Part shown: positions 8,178 to 16,327 of the stretch, in pieces
How the letters are laid out: every line of letters begins with the position of its first letter
Numbering within the stretch: the first letter of the stretch is position 1
Assembly: GCA_947453415.1 (NCBI GenBank)
Contig: CANGGG010000020.1
Coordinates: forward strand, 1-41,950
Length of the DNA stretch: 41,950 nt
Direction of reading: 5' to 3'
Source: Bacteroidota bacterium
Lineage (GTDB): Bacteria > Bacteroidota > Bacteroidia > UKL13-3
The notes under the pieces: generated by a model
Seen by the model: the letters and a program-made list of their open reading frames with translations, nothing else
The model's database searches: none
Told to the model about the DNA's origin: nothing
Position numbers and translations under genes: made by a program

Positions 8178-8286
8178 GGTTTTTTTACGTTTTAAAAGTT
8201 CCGCAATTTATAAATCTTTATTGGAATTTTTAAAAATGAAAAGTAGCATTAGCTTTGCCAAGCAATTTTTTAAGAAAAATTATAAC

Positions 8287-9483
8287 ATGAAAGACGTTTT
8301 TATTATTGATGCAGTTCGTACACCAGTTGGTAAATTTGGTGGTTCTTTAAGTACCATTCGCCCCGATGATTTAGGAGCTGAAGTAATCAAAGCTTTAATT
8401 GCTCGCAATCCAAACATTGATATCAATGAAATAGAAGATGTAATTTTTGGCGCTGCCAATCAAGCCGGTGAGGACAATAGAAACGTGGCACGAATGAGCG
8501 CTTTATTAGCAGGTTTGCCCATTACAGTTGGTGGTAATACCGTGAATCGTTTGTGTGCTTCGGGATTACAAAGTATAGCCGATGCTAGCCGTGCCATTGC
8601 TTGTGGCGATGGTGAAATATATATTGCCGGAGGCACAGAAAGCATGACCCGTGCGCCTTTTGTAATGGCAAAAGCAGAAACAGCTTTTAGCAGAACACCC
8701 GAAATTTATGATACCACCATTGGCTGGCGATTTACCAATAAAAAATTGTCAGAACTTTACCATCCGTATTCTATGGGTGAAACAGCCGAAAATATTGCAG
8801 CGCAATGGAAAATTAGCCGTGAGGCGCAAGATCAGTTTGCCCATGTTTCACAATTAAAATACCAAGCTGCCCACGATACAAATATTTTTGCGAACGAAAT
8901 TGTACCAATTAGCATTCCCCAAAGGAAAGGTGATGCTATTATTTTTAATAAAGATGAACATCCTCGTTTGGGAACTATGGAAGATTTAACAAAACTAAAG
9001 CCTGCATTTAAAAAGGATGGTTCGGTTACTGCCGGTAATTCAAGTGGAATAAATGATGGTGCTGCTGCTTTGATTTTAGCGAGTGAAGATGCTGTAAAAA
9101 AATATAATTTAACGCCAATAGCTCGTTTGGTAAGTAGGGGAATGGCTGGTGTTCATCCGTCTATTATGGGAATTGGACCTGTTCCTGCTACGCAAAAAGC
9201 GTTGAAACGTGCGGGTTTAACTATGAACCAAATTGGGTTGGTAGAATTAAACGAGGCTTTTGCTGCGCAAGGTTTGGCGTGCATGCACGATTTGCAAATG
9301 AACCCAGAAATAGTAAATGTGAACGGTGGTGCTATTGCAATTGGTCATCCGCTAGGAGCAAGTGGTGCTAGGATTTCTACCACTTTAATTCATCAAATGC
9401 AAAAACAAAATGTTCAATACGGTTTAGCTACTATGTGCATTGGCGTTGGCCAAGGTGTTGCATTGATTTTTGAAAAAGTTTAA
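8287..9483 (+). CDS. Acetyl-CoA C-acyltransferase (3-oxoadipyl-CoA thiolase type)
   Basis: A 398-residue thiolase that cleaves or forms beta-ketoacyl-CoA. Start ATG 8287 gives MKDVFIIDAVRTPVGKFGG, the usual N-terminus; an open frame extends upstream to 8176 but that part has no thiolase similarity. Catalytic residues are present: nucleophilic Cys90 in NRLCASGLQS, NEAFAAQ, His354 in GGAIAIGHPLGASGAR, and Cys384 in MCIGVGQG. NQAGEDNRNVARM and AFSRTPEIYDTTIGWRF are typical of the PcaF/PaaJ subgroup (3-oxoadipyl-CoA thiolase). No other aromatic-degradation or beta-oxidation gene is nearby, so the physiological substrate is uncertain and it may serve general fatty-acid or ketone-body metabolism. 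Confidence 0.93.
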   Translation: MKDVFIIDAVRTPVGKFGGSLSTIRPDDLGAEVIKALIARNPNIDINEIEDVIFGAANQAGEDNRNVARMSALLAGLPITVGGNTVNRLCASGLQSIADASRAIACGDGEIYIAGGTESMTRAPFVMAKAETAFSRTPEIYDTTIGWRFTNKKLSELYHPYSMGETAENIAAQWKISREAQDQFAHVSQLKYQAAHDTNIFANEIVPISIPQRKGDAIIFNKDEHPRLGTMEDLTKLKPAFKKDGSVTAGNSSGINDGAAALILASEDAVKKYNLTPIARLVSRGMAGVHPSIMGIGPVPATQKALKRAGLTMNQIGLVELNEAFAAQGLACMHDLQMNPEIVNVNGGAIAIGHPLGASGARISTTLIHQMQKQNVQYGLATMCIGVGQGVALIFEKV

Positions 9484-9580
9484 AGTTAGTTGATGGTTTT
9501 CAGTTGATAGGATTGTTTATTGGTCGTTGAGCTTTTAGAAACGAAGACATTTTCGTGGTGTCCTCAACAAATACTCTTTT

Positions 9581-9608
9581 TCGGTTGGTGAGGACACCAA
9601 CCGAGGAC
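9581..9608. repeat. REP-like palindromic repeat, copy 1
   Basis: A perfect 9-bp stem (9582-9590 CGGTTGGTG with 9595-9603 CACCAACCG, loop AGGA) followed by AGGAC. A further inverted match to its GAGGACACC lies just upstream (GGTGTCCTC at about 9557-9565). A second, diverged copy in the same orientation is at 10243-10270 on the other side of the toxin-antitoxin genes, with 20 of the first 26 aligned positions equal by eye. There is no T-run, so it is not a classic terminator. Confidence 0.6.
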
Positions 9609-9642
9609 TGATATTTTTATTTTAACAATTTCAAAAAAAAAC

Positions 9643-9650
9643 TATTTTTG
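9643..9650 (+). promoter_or_regulatory. -7 element of the toxin-antitoxin operon
   Basis: TATTTTTG matches TAnnTTTG and ends 4 nt before ATG 9655, so a leaderless transcript is likely. A -33 TTG is not obvious. Confidence 0.4.
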
Positions 9651-9654
9651 TTAT

Positions 9655-9885
9655 ATGATTATTAGAACCATTGAAATAGATACTGAAGAACATGCGCAAC
9701 AATTGGATGAAATACTTAGCAAACTTCCATATGTAAATAATTCAAGAACAATAAGCGTTAAAAATGCAGCGCTAGGTTTTGTAAATGAGCCAATGAAAGA
9801 TGAACTAATTTCATTTTTTATAGAAGATAAAGAGGATGAAATATTGATAGCCGCTGACGAAGTTTTTAAAAAATACAAACATTAA
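9655..9885 (+). CDS. Putative antitoxin of a RelE/ParE-like toxin-antitoxin pair
   Basis: A 76-residue acidic protein (MIIRTIEIDTEEHAQQLDEI...) with a predicted short N-terminal strand, a helix, and an acidic C-terminal helix (IEDKEDEILIAADEVFKKYK). I do not recognise its family. The identification as antitoxin rests on its size, acidic character and 1-nt overlap (TAATG at 9883-9887) with the downstream RelE/ParE-like toxin. In such modules the antitoxin binds and neutralises the toxin and usually represses the operon. No ribbon-helix-helix or helix-turn-helix is obvious to me. Confidence 0.7.
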   Translation: MIIRTIEIDTEEHAQQLDEILSKLPYVNNSRTISVKNAALGFVNEPMKDELISFFIEDKEDEILIAADEVFKKYKH

Positions 9886-10169
9886 TGGAAGTATTTTTTA
9901 CTAAAAAAGCAAAACAAGCAATTGATATAATAGCCGATTTTGTTGAAAGTAAAAATACCCATGGAAGTGGAAATAAATTTGCTATAAAATTTGAACAAGC
10001 AATTAAGCAATTTGCAATTGATAATACTACGTATGCAAAATGCAACCACAATTTGTTAAGGGTGCTTGGTTATTCATGTATTACAATTTCAAAATGGGTG
10101 GTTGCATTTAAAATAAAAGACAATAAATTTATTATTTATAGAATTATTTGGGGCTCTTTGTTGAAGTAA
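9885..10169 (+). CDS. RelE/ParE-family toxin
   Basis: A 94-residue basic protein. The pattern FTKKAKQAIDIIADFVESK at the N-terminus, the central helix pair, and the C-terminal WVVAFKIKDNKFIIYRIIWGSLL are typical of the RelE/ParE fold: two helices packed on a sheet ending with a conserved Arg followed by (I/H)xGS. Such toxins are ribosome-dependent mRNA interferases or gyrase poisons; which of these applies here cannot be told. Start ATG overlaps the antitoxin stop by one base. The gene pair is flanked by two copies of a palindromic repeat, which suggests a small accessory module. Confidence 0.8.
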   Translation: MEVFFTKKAKQAIDIIADFVESKNTHGSGNKFAIKFEQAIKQFAIDNTTYAKCNHNLLRVLGYSCITISKWVVAFKIKDNKFIIYRIIWGSLLK

Positions 10170-10242
10170 TATTCATTTGTAATTTGTTTGAAGTTTCGCC
10201 ATTGCAGTCGAGGACGCATGTAACGGATAAAACCTATCCGAT

Positions 10243-10270
10243 TCGGATGGTGAGGTTATCATCCAAGGAC
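10243..10270. repeat. REP-like palindromic repeat, copy 2, with adjacent hairpins
   Basis: TCGGATGGTGAGG aligns with TCGGTTGGTGAGG of the copy at 9581; both end in RAGGAC. Its own stem (10245-10249 with 10260-10264) is extended by wobble pairs. Immediately upstream is a perfect 6-bp hairpin (10224-10229 with 10235-10240), and its right arm can alternatively pair with 10244-10248. The cluster sits between the toxin gene and the convergent gene at 10278, so it may also act as a bidirectional transcript end. Confidence 0.5.
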
Positions 10271-10277
10271 CAAATTA

Positions 10278-10961
10278 TTAATTTCTGCTGAATTTAAAAT
10301 GGTATCCGATAGCAAAGTTTAAATATACTTTGTTTCCATAACCTTGACCAGGACTGTAGGTTGATGATTTTTCATCTATTCCATAAATAATTTGACTGAA
10401 AGCATAAGGATGAAGCAGTTTATAGCCAGTTAAAATACCAATTGAAATTCCACTTTTATATATTTTTTGTGCTTGTAATTCAATAGAACTATAAATATTA
10501 TTTTCATTGTAATTTTTAACAATAGTTCCATAAATTAAATCTTTTGTAACAATTGAAAATGTTTCACTTGAATAAGCAATGGTTCCATTTAATGAAAGAA
10601 ATATGCATTTTTCATCCTGTATTCTTTTTAATAAAATAAAACCTAATTTAGCATAAGAAGCATAAACTGTTTGATTGTGAGAAAAGTCTTTCCTACTCGA
10701 GTATGAATTTGAGTAATAATATAAAGTGTAATCTGAAGATAAATTAATATTAGTTTTTACATGCCCAGCTTGAATCAGGTAATTTATGCCATTATTTTTT
10801 AAACTTACAAAGGAAACTTCAATTGGCCATACATCTATTAATTTTGTCTGTAGGCCAACATAATATATTCTAGAAGTATCTTTTTTTTCTAGGTTTAAAG
10901 AGAAGCTTTTTAAATTTACAAAAAATAATAGTACGATAAAGTAGATTTTTATTTTCATCAT
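10278..10961 (-). CDS. Hypothetical secreted protein, possible outer-membrane beta-barrel
   Basis: A 227-residue protein with a signal peptide (MMKIKIYFIVLLFFVNLKSF, then S) and a mature part of alternating aromatic/hydrophobic strands: YVGLQTKLIDVWPIEVSFVS, YASYAKLGFILL, YSSIELQAQKIYKSGISIGI and a final strand KVYLNFAIGYHFKFSRN ending near an aromatic, as outer-membrane barrels do. I do not recognise the family. The ATG overlaps the upstream gene's stop (ATGATG/TGA, 10958-10961), so the two are translationally coupled and probably work together at the envelope. Confidence 0.7.
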   Translation of the reverse strand: MMKIKIYFIVLLFFVNLKSFSLNLEKKDTSRIYYVGLQTKLIDVWPIEVSFVSLKNNGINYLIQAGHVKTNINLSSDYTLYYYSNSYSSRKDFSHNQTVYASYAKLGFILLKRIQDEKCIFLSLNGTIAYSSETFSIVTKDLIYGTIVKNYNENNIYSSIELQAQKIYKSGISIGILTGYKLLHPYAFSQIIYGIDEKSSTYSPGQGYGNKVYLNFAIGYHFKFSRN

Positions 10962-11395
10962 TTAATATATAAAGTATCACTAAAATAATTGAACTCTCTG
11001 AAAGTATGGATAAAGTAGCAGGTATCAAAAGTGTGGAATTTAATTTTTGTTATCTCACTTATTTTTATAAAATCAGAACTATAACATCTTCCTCCACCAT
11101 AATAAAAATAATGTTTTTTAGATTCAACTATGACAGTGTCAAAGCCTTTTGAGCTTTGAAAAAAAATAATTGTAGAATCAAATGCATCTGACAAATACAA
11201 TTTGCTTTTATTGGAAAAAGACTGAATTTTAGTAATTGAATTTGGGTAAGAAATTGAAAATATTGAATCGCTTGGATTTATCATTCTTACACCTATAAAA
11301 CGGTCCAATTCTCTTGTTCCTGGGTCATCACTATAACAACAACTTTTTAAGCCTAAAATTGCAAAAAATAATATGTATAAAATTATTCGTTTCAA
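10958..11395 (-). CDS. Hypothetical lipoprotein
   Basis: A 145-residue protein starting at TTG 11393-11395: MKRIILYILFFAILGLKSCC. The hydrophobic stretch followed by KSC looks like a lipoprotein signal with Cys19 or Cys20 lipidated; Lys at -2 is unusual but the overall pattern is common in Bacteroidota. The rest is beta-rich with no recognised domain (for example YPNSITKIQSFSNKSKLYLS). No ATG start exists that would keep the signal. It is followed by the barrel-like gene with a 4-nt overlap. A -7-like TATATTTG lies at 11416-11423. Function unknown. Confidence 0.65.
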   Translation of the reverse strand: MKRIILYILFFAILGLKSCCYSDDPGTRELDRFIGVRMINPSDSIFSISYPNSITKIQSFSNKSKLYLSDAFDSTIIFFQSSKGFDTVIVESKKHYFYYGGGRCYSSDFIKISEITKIKFHTFDTCYFIHTFREFNYFSDTLYIK

Positions 11396-11415
11396 TTGGT
11401 TTGATTTAGTAATTC

Positions 11416-11423
11416 AAATATAT
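11416..11423 (-). promoter_or_regulatory. -7 element of the lipoprotein operon
   Basis: On the minus strand TATATTTG fits TAnnTTTG, 20 nt before the TTG start of the lipoprotein gene. No -33 TTG was seen at the right distance. The remainder of the 104-bp spacer (11396-11499) holds short direct repeats of ATCAACT next to the polA stop. Confidence 0.35.
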
Positions 11424-11499
11424 AATAATTAACAGTCTTTTTATCATTGCAGTTAAATTTACCAACATCAACTATCAACTATCAACCAACAACTAACCC

Positions 11500-14355
11500 C
11501 TAATGCGCTTCCAACCAATTTTCGCCAACGCCCACTTCGGCTTTAATGGGAACTATTAATTGCATGGCATTTTCCATTTCTGTTACCACTAATTTTTTCA
11601 ATGCTTCCACTTCCTCTTTGTGAACATCAAATAATAATTCATCATGTACTTGAAGGATCATTCTTGATTTTAAAACACCGTTTTCGGGCAATAACATTTT
11701 AGCATGAATTTGAATCATGGCTATCTTTATCATATCGGCTGCACCGCCCTGAATTGGGGCATTAATAGCATTGCGTTCCGCAAAACCTCTTACCGTAAAA
11801 TTTGCTGAATTGATATCACGTAAGTACCTTCTGCGGCCTTTTAAAGTTTCTACATAACCATATTCTTTTGCTGTGTTAATGGTTTCACTCATGTATGCTT
11901 TTATACGTGGATATTGCTTCCAATATTCATCTATAATAAGTGCTGCTTCTTTACGAGGAATACCCAAGTTTTCTGCCAATCCAAAAGCAGATTGCCCGTA
12001 TATAATTCCAAAGTTTACCGCTTTTGCATTCCTGCGTTGTTCGCTGGTTACTTCTTCTAATGGAATTCCATAAACTTTGGCAGCAGTAGCCGCGTGAATA
12101 TCTAGGTTATTTTTAAATGCTTCAATCATGGCTTCCTCATGCGCCATAGCTGCTATAATGCGTAATTCTATTTGAGAATAATCGGCACTTAACAGCAAAT
12201 AATCTTCATTTCTGGGAATAAATGCCTTGCGAATTTCCTTGCCTTTATCGGTTCTAATTGGAATATTTTGCACATTAGGATTTGTGCTGGAAAGCCTGCC
12301 AGTGGCGGCCACAGCTTGATTAAACGAAGTGTGAACACGGCCAGTTTTTGGATTAATCAATGCGGGCAATGAATCAACATAAGTCGATTTCAATTTGCTT
12401 AATTTTCGAACGTCTAAAATGCACTGAATAATTTGGTGTTCGCTTAATTTTAGCAATACATCTTCACCAGTTTGGTACTGACCAGTTTTGGTTTTTTTAG
12501 CTTTAGGATCTAATTTCAAATGGTCAAAAAGTATTTCCCCTAATTGCTTTGGCGAAGCAATATTAAATGGCTTTCCAGCCAATTCAATAATTTGTTTTTC
12601 CAATGAAGCAATATCAGTTTCTAATTCTTTGCTATAAATATTTAAAAACTCTTTATTTATTTTTACTCCTTCACGTTCCATATCGGAAAGCACATCTATT
12701 AAAGGAATTTCTATTTCATCTAATAAAGTTTGAGCACTTCTTTCTGTAATTTCTGGTTTTAAAATTTGAGCTAATTGATAAGTAATATCAGCGTCTTCGG
12801 CTGCATATTCCTTTATTTTTTCAATCTCCACATGGCGCATGTTCAATTGAGTTTTTCCTTTTTTACCAATCAAAGTGCTTATAGAAACTGGCTCATAATT
12901 CAAGTAAACATTGCTCAAATAATCCATTCCGTGACGCATGTCGGGTTCTATTAAATAATGCGCCAACATGGTATCAAACAATGGTCCTTGAAGGGTTAAA
13001 TCATATTGTTTTAAAATGCCTAAATCATACTTTATATTTTGGCCAATTTTACAAATGGTTTCACTTTCAAATAAGGGTTTAAATAAATTCAATAAAGCTT
13101 TTGCTTCTTCGTAATTTGCTGAAAACGGAATATAAAAAGCTTCCTTGGCTTGGTATGAAAACGATAGGCCAACAATTTCTGCATCCAACGTTTCTAACGA
13201 AGTTGTTTCGGTATCAAAACACACTTCTTTTTGTTGCAAAAGTGTTTGCAATAATGCTTCTTGTTTTTCTAATGTATCAACTAAAATATAGTTATGTTCC
13301 GTGTTTTCAATATTGTTTTTTGCTACATCATTATCGGTAATGGCAAAGTCTAATTCTAAATTAGTTTCCGATGGAGTGGGAGCGGGATTAAACAAATCGA
13401 AGGAAGCAATGGCAGGAGCTTGTTTGCCTTCATCACCTTTTTGATTGGCACCCGAAAACGTAGTTCCACCCACTGTAATTTGGGTTCCAAACACACGAGC
13501 AGCCATTGTTTTAAACTCTAGTTTTAAAAACAATTCTTCGCAAGCATCTCTGTTTGGTGGATCTAAAATAAGTGCATTTTCATCAAAATCTATTGGAACA
13601 TTTAGGTCAATGGTGGCTAATCTTTTCGACAAAAATGCTTGCTCTTTAAAGTTTTCTACGTTCTCTTTTTGCTTGCCTTTAAGTTCATGCGTATGTTCAT
13701 ACAATCCTTCCATGCTGCCATATTTTTGAACCAAAACTTTTGCCGTTTTTTCACCAATTCCTGGTATTCCGGGAATATTATCTACCGAATCGCCCCACAT
13801 GCCAAGAATGTCTATTACTTGTTTTACATCGGTAATTTCCCATCGGTTTAAAACCTCTGGAATGCCCATTATTTCAATGCCATTGCCCATTCGGGCTGGT
13901 TTATAAATAAAAATATTTTCGCTTACTAACTGTCCAAAATCTTTATCTGGCGTCATCATATAAACTTTAAAACCTGCTGCTTCCGCTTTCTTTGCTAAAG
14001 TTCCAATTACGTCATCAGCTTCGTAACCTGGTCTAATTAACAAGGGAATATTTAAAGCTTCGGTAAGCTGCATGATAAATGGCAAAGCCGTAGAAATTCC
14101 CTCTGGCATTTCTTCTCTTTGCGCTTTATATTTTTCGTATTCTATATGTCTTGCTGTTGGTTCGGAAGTATCGAATGAAACACCAATATGTGTGGGTTTT
14201 TCCTTTTTTAAAACATCTAAAATGGTATTGGCATAACCAAAAATAGCGGAAGTGTTAAAACCATAACTGGTTATTCGTGGGTTATTGCTAAAGGCAAAAT
14301 AAGCACGGTAAACCAAAGCCATTCCATCAAGCAAAAAAAGTTTTTTTTCAGACAT
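11500..14355 (-). CDS. polA: DNA polymerase I
   Basis: A 951-residue three-domain polymerase for Okazaki fragment maturation and excision repair. The 5'-3' exonuclease domain spans about residues 1-300 (acidic EADD 112-115, TPDKDFGQLV 135-144, helix-hairpin-helix GIPGIGEKTA 196-205). The proofreading 3'-5' domain appears intact, with DTE at 381-383, QNIKYD and YAAEDADIT. The polymerase domain has motif A SADYSQIELR, motif B RRNAKAVNFGIIYGQ and motif C VHDE at 903-906. Start ATG at 14353-14355. Between exonuclease and proofreading domains there is a variable, Pro/Thr-rich stretch (residues about 300-355). It appears to be a single-gene unit. Confidence 0.98.
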   Translation of the reverse strand: MSEKKLFLLDGMALVYRAYFAFSNNPRITSYGFNTSAIFGYANTILDVLKKEKPTHIGVSFDTSEPTARHIEYEKYKAQREEMPEGISTALPFIMQLTEALNIPLLIRPGYEADDVIGTLAKKAEAAGFKVYMMTPDKDFGQLVSENIFIYKPARMGNGIEIMGIPEVLNRWEITDVKQVIDILGMWGDSVDNIPGIPGIGEKTAKVLVQKYGSMEGLYEHTHELKGKQKENVENFKEQAFLSKRLATIDLNVPIDFDENALILDPPNRDACEELFLKLEFKTMAARVFGTQITVGGTTFSGANQKGDEGKQAPAIASFDLFNPAPTPSETNLELDFAITDNDVAKNNIENTEHNYILVDTLEKQEALLQTLLQQKEVCFDTETTSLETLDAEIVGLSFSYQAKEAFYIPFSANYEEAKALLNLFKPLFESETICKIGQNIKYDLGILKQYDLTLQGPLFDTMLAHYLIEPDMRHGMDYLSNVYLNYEPVSISTLIGKKGKTQLNMRHVEIEKIKEYAAEDADITYQLAQILKPEITERSAQTLLDEIEIPLIDVLSDMEREGVKINKEFLNIYSKELETDIASLEKQIIELAGKPFNIASPKQLGEILFDHLKLDPKAKKTKTGQYQTGEDVLLKLSEHQIIQCILDVRKLSKLKSTYVDSLPALINPKTGRVHTSFNQAVAATGRLSSTNPNVQNIPIRTDKGKEIRKAFIPRNEDYLLLSADYSQIELRIIAAMAHEEAMIEAFKNNLDIHAATAAKVYGIPLEEVTSEQRRNAKAVNFGIIYGQSAFGLAENLGIPRKEAALIIDEYWKQYPRIKAYMSETINTAKEYGYVETLKGRRRYLRDINSANFTVRGFAERNAINAPIQGGAADMIKIAMIQIHAKMLLPENGVLKSRMILQVHDELLFDVHKEEVEALKKLVVTEMENAMQLIVPIKAEVGVGENWLEAH

Positions 14356-14538
14356 GGCGGCAAGATAGTAAAATAGTTAAATTTTGAATGTTGGATTTTG
14401 AATTTTGAATGATAAATTACAAAATGCATTAAAATTCTTTTTAATTTTCAAGCAAAATTTTCAGTTTCCATTTTGATAAATATTTAGTGGTTAAACGTAT
14501 TTATTTTCAAATATGGAATGTGTTTATCCCTGAAATAT

Positions 14539-15891
14539 TTAAAGTTGATTGTTTTGAAATAAAGTACCTATGGTTCTGATTATAATTTGAATATCGAGCC
14601 AAAAAGACCAATTTTTTATATAATCTAAATCGTATTTTACACGGTTTCGAAGTAAGTTAAAGTCACTGATTTCGCCTCTGTAGCCTTTAAGTTGTGCCAA
14701 ACCAGTAATGCCTGGTTTAATGTGATGCCTCAGCATAAAACTATTGATTTCAGCGGTAAAATCTTCTGTGTGTTTTAGCATGTGTGGGCGTGGGCCAACC
14801 ACCGACATGTTTCCTATTAGTACATTGAAAAACTGGGGTAATTCATCTAAGCTAGTTTCTCTGAAAAACTTTCCAACTTTTGTAATTCTAATATCGTTTT
14901 TTGTTGCTTGTAGCGTATCACTTTCTTTATTTAAGTGCATCGATCTTAACTTATAGCACAAGAAAGTTTTGTTATCACGACCAGTTCTTAATTGTGTAAA
15001 AAATACAGGTCCTTTTGAATCTAATTTTATGATTAGTGCCAAAATTGGCAATAACCAACTCAAAATAAAAATTATTACTAGCAATGAAAATATAAAGTCG
15101 AAACCGCGTTTAAAAACTTGTTTTTCCCAATCATCAAGTGGAGTTGTTAGTACTTTTATAATAGGAATATTTCCGTAATTTTCAACTTCCAATCCTTTAA
15201 AGGCAAATCCTTTAAAATCTGCAATAAGTCTAATTTTTATTAAATTAATTTCAGTAAAATCCATCAATTTTGTAAGTAAATCTTGCTTTACATTAGACAA
15301 AGAATAGAATATTTCATGAATATCGTGCGTATTACAATAATTAGTTAATGCAACTTGAAATGAATCATTATCAAACTCATTCATATCAAAGTTGCCAATT
15401 ATATTATACCCATATTCAGGGTGAGCTTTTAAATATTGAGTAATTTCTTCTGTACCTTCGGGACTTGAAATTATAATAATATTTCTATAGTTAAAACCAT
15501 TTCTTCTTGCCCATTTTACTACAATGAAAAACATTGTTTGGTAAAACAATAAAAATGCTGAAAATATTGAATATAAAATAATAAGTACTTCTCTAGAATA
15601 GCCATAAGGCTGTTGGAAAACGTAATAGGCAAAAACTAATAACATGTGACCAACCAAAATACTAATGGTTGAACTAATTACTTTAAAATAAGTGGAAGTT
15701 CTTGATATATTATACTGTTTTGATATTCCAATTAGTACTATCCATGATAAGTTTACGTATAATAATAATGGTAAAAAAGGGTAATTAAAAGCTTGATATT
15801 TATAATAAAAAGCAAATATGAAACATACATTCAGTAATATGATATCACTGGCGATGCTAAAAAATTTTATATACCTTGAATACCTAGTCAA
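14539..15891 (-). CDS. Undecaprenyl-phosphate sugar phosphotransferase (exopolysaccharide initiating)
   Basis: A 450-residue bacterial sugar transferase of the WcaJ/WbaP type (polyisoprenyl-phosphate hexose-1-phosphate transferase), which starts repeat-unit synthesis for an exopolysaccharide or O-antigen. Four N-terminal membrane helices (about residues 8-120) are followed by a cytosolic nucleotide-binding-like domain (IIIISSPEGTEEITQYL), a fifth membrane helix after KRGFDFIFS, and the catalytic region: KLDSKGPVFFTQLRTGRD, FLCYKLRSM, ETSLDELPQFFNVLIGNMS, VVGPRP and HHIKPGITGLAQLKGYRG. The only reasonable start is TTG at 15889-15891, since no ATG occurs in the first part of the protein. It stands alone here; other polysaccharide genes are not in the window. 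Confidence 0.93.
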   Translation of the reverse strand: MTRYSRYIKFFSIASDIILLNVCFIFAFYYKYQAFNYPFLPLLLYVNLSWIVLIGISKQYNISRTSTYFKVISSTISILVGHMLLVFAYYVFQQPYGYSREVLIILYSIFSAFLLFYQTMFFIVVKWARRNGFNYRNIIIISSPEGTEEITQYLKAHPEYGYNIIGNFDMNEFDNDSFQVALTNYCNTHDIHEIFYSLSNVKQDLLTKLMDFTEINLIKIRLIADFKGFAFKGLEVENYGNIPIIKVLTTPLDDWEKQVFKRGFDFIFSLLVIIFILSWLLPILALIIKLDSKGPVFFTQLRTGRDNKTFLCYKLRSMHLNKESDTLQATKNDIRITKVGKFFRETSLDELPQFFNVLIGNMSVVGPRPHMLKHTEDFTAEINSFMLRHHIKPGITGLAQLKGYRGEISDFNLLRNRVKYDLDYIKNWSFWLDIQIIIRTIGTLFQNNQL

Positions 15892-16229
15892 ATTTATCTG
15901 CTTTGTATTAATTAATAATTTGGCGAAAATATATAAAAAATTATATTTTGCAGTTTTTAAAAGCTAAATAAACTCAATAATTTGAATATTAGTTCAATTG
16001 CATTATTCTATTTAGCTAATAATTTTCTTTCCAAATATATATTCAATATTCACTTTTGAAAGGTTTTTTTAAGAAAACTTTTTGAAATTAAGAATTTTTC
16101 CTGCAAATTAAATTCACAAAACCATTGTTAAAAGCCCAATATTTATTAAGTTTTACGGGTATTTTACTGTTTTGTTTTTTTTCAAAAAATCAAATATCAA
16201 TGTTAACAGTGCATTACACCTTTTATCAT
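15892..16229. other. Gene-free spacer between the sugar transferase and recQ (upstream part)
   Basis: This stretch is strongly AT-rich and contains no open frame I would support. It holds the start regions of two divergent genes. The only clear signal is the recQ promoter at its right end (16229-16257). No repeats or RNA gene were seen. Confidence 0.6.
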
Positions 16230-16257
16230 TTGAAATAAATGATATAAAATATTTTTG
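16229..16257 (+). promoter_or_regulatory. Bacteroidota-type promoter of recQ
   Basis: TTTG (16229-16232), a 17-bp spacer, and TATTTTTG (16250-16257) are a full match to the -33/-7 consensus. Transcription would start near 16264, giving a leader of about 64 nt before ATG 16328. Confidence 0.65.
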
Positions 16258-16327
16258 CATTTAAATTTTTATAAATGAAAAGGTGGACTTAAATTAGCCT
16301 ACTTTTTTATAAAAAATAATACCCAAA

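Noticed and set aside
8176-8286. N-terminal extension of the thiolase from 8176
   Set aside because: The extra 37 residues do not resemble thiolases and overlap the start of the divergent DUF4293 gene; MKDVFIIDAVRTP at 8287 is the standard N-terminus.
13101-13851. Several plus-strand open frames within polA (13101-13340, 13445-13729, 13639-13851)
   Set aside because: All lie antisense to the exonuclease and linker regions of polA and have no start context or domain.
14356-14538. TTTTGAAT-like short repeats before polA
   Set aside because: Low-complexity AT-rich words of the kind common in spacers here; no gene, hairpin or full promoter match could be supported.
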